This document shows, piece after piece, positions 41,832 through 43,917 of a stretch of DNA of 43,917 nucleotides. The stretch's first letter is position 1; every line of letters begins with the position of its first letter. Made by a program: the position numbers and the translations under genes. Origin of the DNA: Streptomyces rishiriensis (GTDB taxonomy: Bacteria > Actinomycetota > Actinomycetes > Streptomycetales > Streptomycetaceae). The notes beneath the pieces are model-generated. The model did no database searches, was not told where the DNA came from, and worked only from the letters and a program-made list of their open reading frames with translations. The stretch is from contig NZ_BEWA01000005.1 of NCBI RefSeq assembly GCF_003112535.1, forward strand, positions 1 to 43,917. The letters are read 5' to 3'.

Positions 41832-43917
41832 TCACGCAGTGGCCAGCACGTCCGAGAGCTGGTAGAGGACGCCTTTGTGGAGGTCCGCAAGGTAATCGCC
41901 AGTCTCCGTGTCCGGCTGACCCGCCTTGTGAACGGTGGCCTGGAGATGGAGCAGGCTGACATCGGCTTTGGAGGTACTGCCCAGCGGTTGCACCAGATCG
42001 CAGTGGACCACCTGCGTCTCCGCCGTGATGGTGAAGGTGTGCGGCTGCTCCTCTCCGTCCAATCGGGCGTGGATGTCGACGCCGGTGATGCCGGCCTTGT
42101 CCAGGTGGGCATCGTTGTTGACGATGATGGATGTGTGCAGATCCTCGACGTAGATGTGTGCTTGGGCCACGGCAGCCGGGGTGGCGTCGGCCAGCGAGTA
42201 GCTGGCTGTCAGCTGGGTGCCGGAAGGGGCGTCGGCCGAGATGTCGGCCGATCCGCCGGCGGGAAGAGTGACGTCCAGGCCGTCGGCGACCAAGCGGCTG
42301 GAGCCGTCTGGCAGGTTGCCGAAGATCCGTGTGACGGTGACTTCGCTCTCGGCATGATTCTCCACCGTGACCGCTGCCCCTGAGGATCGGGCGAGAACGG
42401 GGCCGTCGGGCCATGGGCCGGCCAGGCGAGTGACATCGAGGTACAACTCGATGGGACCGAGAGCACTGTTGTCGCTGAGAGTGAACGTGGCGTTGCCTAC
42501 CAGACGCCCCTCTGGGGCAGCGGCGCCCAGCAGCTCGTTGAAGACCACCGCGTCGGCGTAGCTCATAGCGGTGCCGACCTGAATGGTGTCGCCGACGCGC
42601 GTGGCGTTGATCTGTCCGGAGGTGGGGTTGTTCCATCCGGTGACAGTGAACCCCGTGACCCCGGAACCGAAGCTCGTGGGCAGCAACAGGGTGGGGTGGG
42701 CTGTGCGGTCGGCCAGCGCGGTCTTCACGGCGGTCAATTCGGCATTTCCGATGTCTGGCTGGAGGTTGGCCTGAAGGCGGCACGGCTGGGCGATGTCCTG
42801 CGTGGCATCGAACATCTGGATCCACATGATGAGTGGGCTCCAGTCGGGTACCCCCGGGTGGCCGGGAGCTGCTCGTCCGACGCGGTAGCGACGCGGCAGC
42901 ACCAGATAGACGTTCGGCCTGCCCTGCGCTGCGAACACCTGATAGTCGTCGGTGGCCAGGGCCTCAAGAGGCGTGTAGAGCTTGTCGGGGATCTTTCCGA
43001 GGGCCATCGTGTCCTGGCAGCCGATCGGGTTCTCATGGGCGGGGTCGGTGGCGTCGACGTAGAGCTTGCCGAAGTCCGCGCAGGGGATGACGACTTCCAG
43101 GCTCTGGCTCTGGGTGACCGATACAGGGGAATATGCCATGCTGCCGTCGCTGCGGGCGGGGATGGCCAGGAGCGGATCCGACAGGAGCTGTACGGAGGGT
43201 TCGAGCACTCCCGTGGCGAATTGCTGCGCCAGGGAGTCGTGGTCTCCGTACTCGTGCGCAAGGAAGGAGAAGTTCACCAGAAGCCGCGGCGGCACCTGCT
43301 GGTATCCCGGGCGGGAGAGGCTGCCGTAGGCAGCTCTGGCGAGGTTTCCGCTGACGGTGAAGACAAACGTGTAGATGCCGCCTTCAGGTGTCGCCGGGGC
43401 GGCGGCAACGGTGCCTGACGCGGCGGCACCGGTCTCAGCCTCGCGGTACGGGATGACCAGCTGCGCGCGGACTTGCTCGAGCCCTACCGGCAGACACTTG
43501 TCCGGATCGAGGGGCACCTCCGAGTCGTAGTTGATGATCTGGTCGCGGATGGCTTCCGTCATCACGGGCCGAGCCGTAATCGTGATCGTCGCGGTGATGA
43601 CCGGCTCTCCGTCGTCATCGTGTCCTGACACGACGTAGGAGTAGCGGAAGGGGCTGTTCGCCTCCGGTGCGGCCGCTTGTGGGGCCACCAGCTCGAATGA
43701 GGGCACATACCAGTGAAAATTGTAGCTCGAGTAATCATCCATCACCGATATGGTCCGCGGATCGTCTGTGGAGGAGAGCTCGGGCCCCTGGGGCGAATCG
43801 TCGGTCGGCTCCGGGTCCTCGTACGGAGCGGCTGGTGTGGGCCCCACGGCACTCACCTCAACAGATCGAGCGGTATCACTGAATACGGTGGCGTACATGT
43901 TCCAGCCGGAGCCGACG
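41832..43917 (-). CDS. Large beta-rich protein of unknown function (N-terminus probably outside the window)
   Basis: At least 688 residues from the first ATG at 43898, but that ATG has no ribosome site and the frame stays open and protein-like (GSGWN) to the window edge, so the true start may lie beyond. It has an acidic Pro/Asp-rich stretch near the start (residues about 20-50), then long Thr/Val-rich segments that look like beta-sandwich domains (VITATITITARPV, IYTFVFTVSGNLA, FTVTGWNNPTSGQ, ATFTLSDNSALG), five scattered Cys, and no membrane segment or catalytic motif I can identify. Base composition is visibly less GC-rich than the biosynthetic cluster. Followed at 31 nt by the TPR-like gene. 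I do not recognise it; a structural or surface-associated protein is only a guess. Confidence 0.7.
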   Translation of the reverse strand, partial: VGSGWNMYATVFSDTARSVEVSAVGPTPAAPYEDPEPTDDSPQGPELSSTDDPRTISVMDDYSSYNFHWYVPSFELVAPQAAAPEANSPFRYSYVVSGHDDDGEPVITATITITARPVMTEAIRDQIINYDSEVPLDPDKCLPVGLEQVRAQLVIPYREAETGAAASGTVAAAPATPEGGIYTFVFTVSGNLARAAYGSLSRPGYQQVPPRLLVNFSFLAHEYGDHDSLAQQFATGVLEPSVQLLSDPLLAIPARSDGSMAYSPVSVTQSQSLEVVIPCADFGKLYVDATDPAHENPIGCQDTMALGKIPDKLYTPLEALATDDYQVFAAQGRPNVYLVLPRRYRVGRAAPGHPGVPDWSPLIMWIQMFDATQDIAQPCRLQANLQPDIGNAELTAVKTALADRTAHPTLLLPTSFGSGVTGFTVTGWNNPTSGQINATRVGDTIQVGTAMSYADAVVFNELLGAAAPEGRLVGNATFTLSDNSALGPIELYLDVTRLAGPWPDGPVLARSSGAAVTVENHAESEVTVTRIFGNLPDGSSRLVADGLDVTLPAGGSADISADAPSGTQLTASYSLADATPAAVAQAHIYVEDLHTSIIVNNDAHLDKAGITGVDIHARLDGEEQPHTFTITAETQVVHCDLVQPLGSTSKADVSLLHLQATVHKAGQPDTETGDYLADLHKGVLYQLSDVLATA

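Overview
This is high-GC actinomycete DNA, most likely Streptomyces: codon third positions are strongly G/C, a Streptomyces-type promoter is visible, the genes are tightly packed, and the secondary-metabolite genes are of known actinomycete types. No tRNA, rRNA, CRISPR array, transposase or attachment site was seen. Roughly the first 35 kb is part of an ansamycin biosynthetic cluster. The best guess for the product is the ansatrienin/mycotrienin/trienomycin family: a 3-amino-5-hydroxybenzoate (AHBA)-primed polyketide carrying an N-cyclohexanecarbonyl-D-alanyl ester side chain.

Layout. 1-11199 (minus): two type I PKS genes. The first has an AHBA-activating loading module and one fully reducing, malonyl-specific module. 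The second starts 34 bp later and runs off the left edge. 11550-12587 (plus): aminoDHQ synthase, facing convergently (across a strong hairpin) a minus-strand operon read from about 17700 leftward: type II aminoDHQ dehydratase, a two-domain GNAT acyltransferase, an A-PCP-TE peptide synthetase and a ROK sugar kinase. 18049-22768 (plus): AHBA synthase, NAD(P)-dependent oxidoreductase, HAD phosphatase and class II aminoDAHP synthase. 22970-30162 (plus): a four-gene cyclohexanecarboxyl-CoA cassette, namely an EPSP-synthase/acyl-CoA-ligase fusion, an acyl-CoA dehydrogenase, ChcA and a 2,4-dienoyl-CoA-reductase-like flavoprotein. 30219-33029 (minus): a large LuxR-family (LAL) regulator. 34019-34777 (minus): a type II thioesterase.

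How the genes fit together. Homologues of RifG, RifH, RifJ, RifK, RifL, RifM and RifN are all present, so the window holds a complete AHBA supply set. AHBA is adenylated and loaded by the PKS. Module 1 (KS-AT-DH-ER-KR-ACP, malonyl AT) would reduce the aryl carbonyl to CH2 and add an unbranched unit, matching C17/C16 of ansatrienins. The ChcA cassette makes cyclohexanecarboxyl-CoA from shikimate. The A-PCP-TE protein and the GNAT are candidates for attaching alanine and the cyclohexanecarbonyl cap. The later PKS modules, macrolactam-forming amide synthase, O-methyltransferase, ring oxygenases and any alanine racemase are not in the window and should lie to the left.

The right flank (from 35159) looks unrelated to the pathway: a secreted GH78 alpha-L-rhamnosidase with its own promoter and a LacI-type operator, a membrane-anchored metallophosphoesterase, a probable frameshifted gene remnant, a TPR-like protein, and a large beta-rich protein I do not recognise that runs off the right edge. 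The main points of interest are the EPSPS-ligase fusion with altered PEP-site residues, the substituted dehydratase active site, the apparent ATC start of the ROK kinase, the side-chain-attachment genes, and the unassigned pair at the right end.
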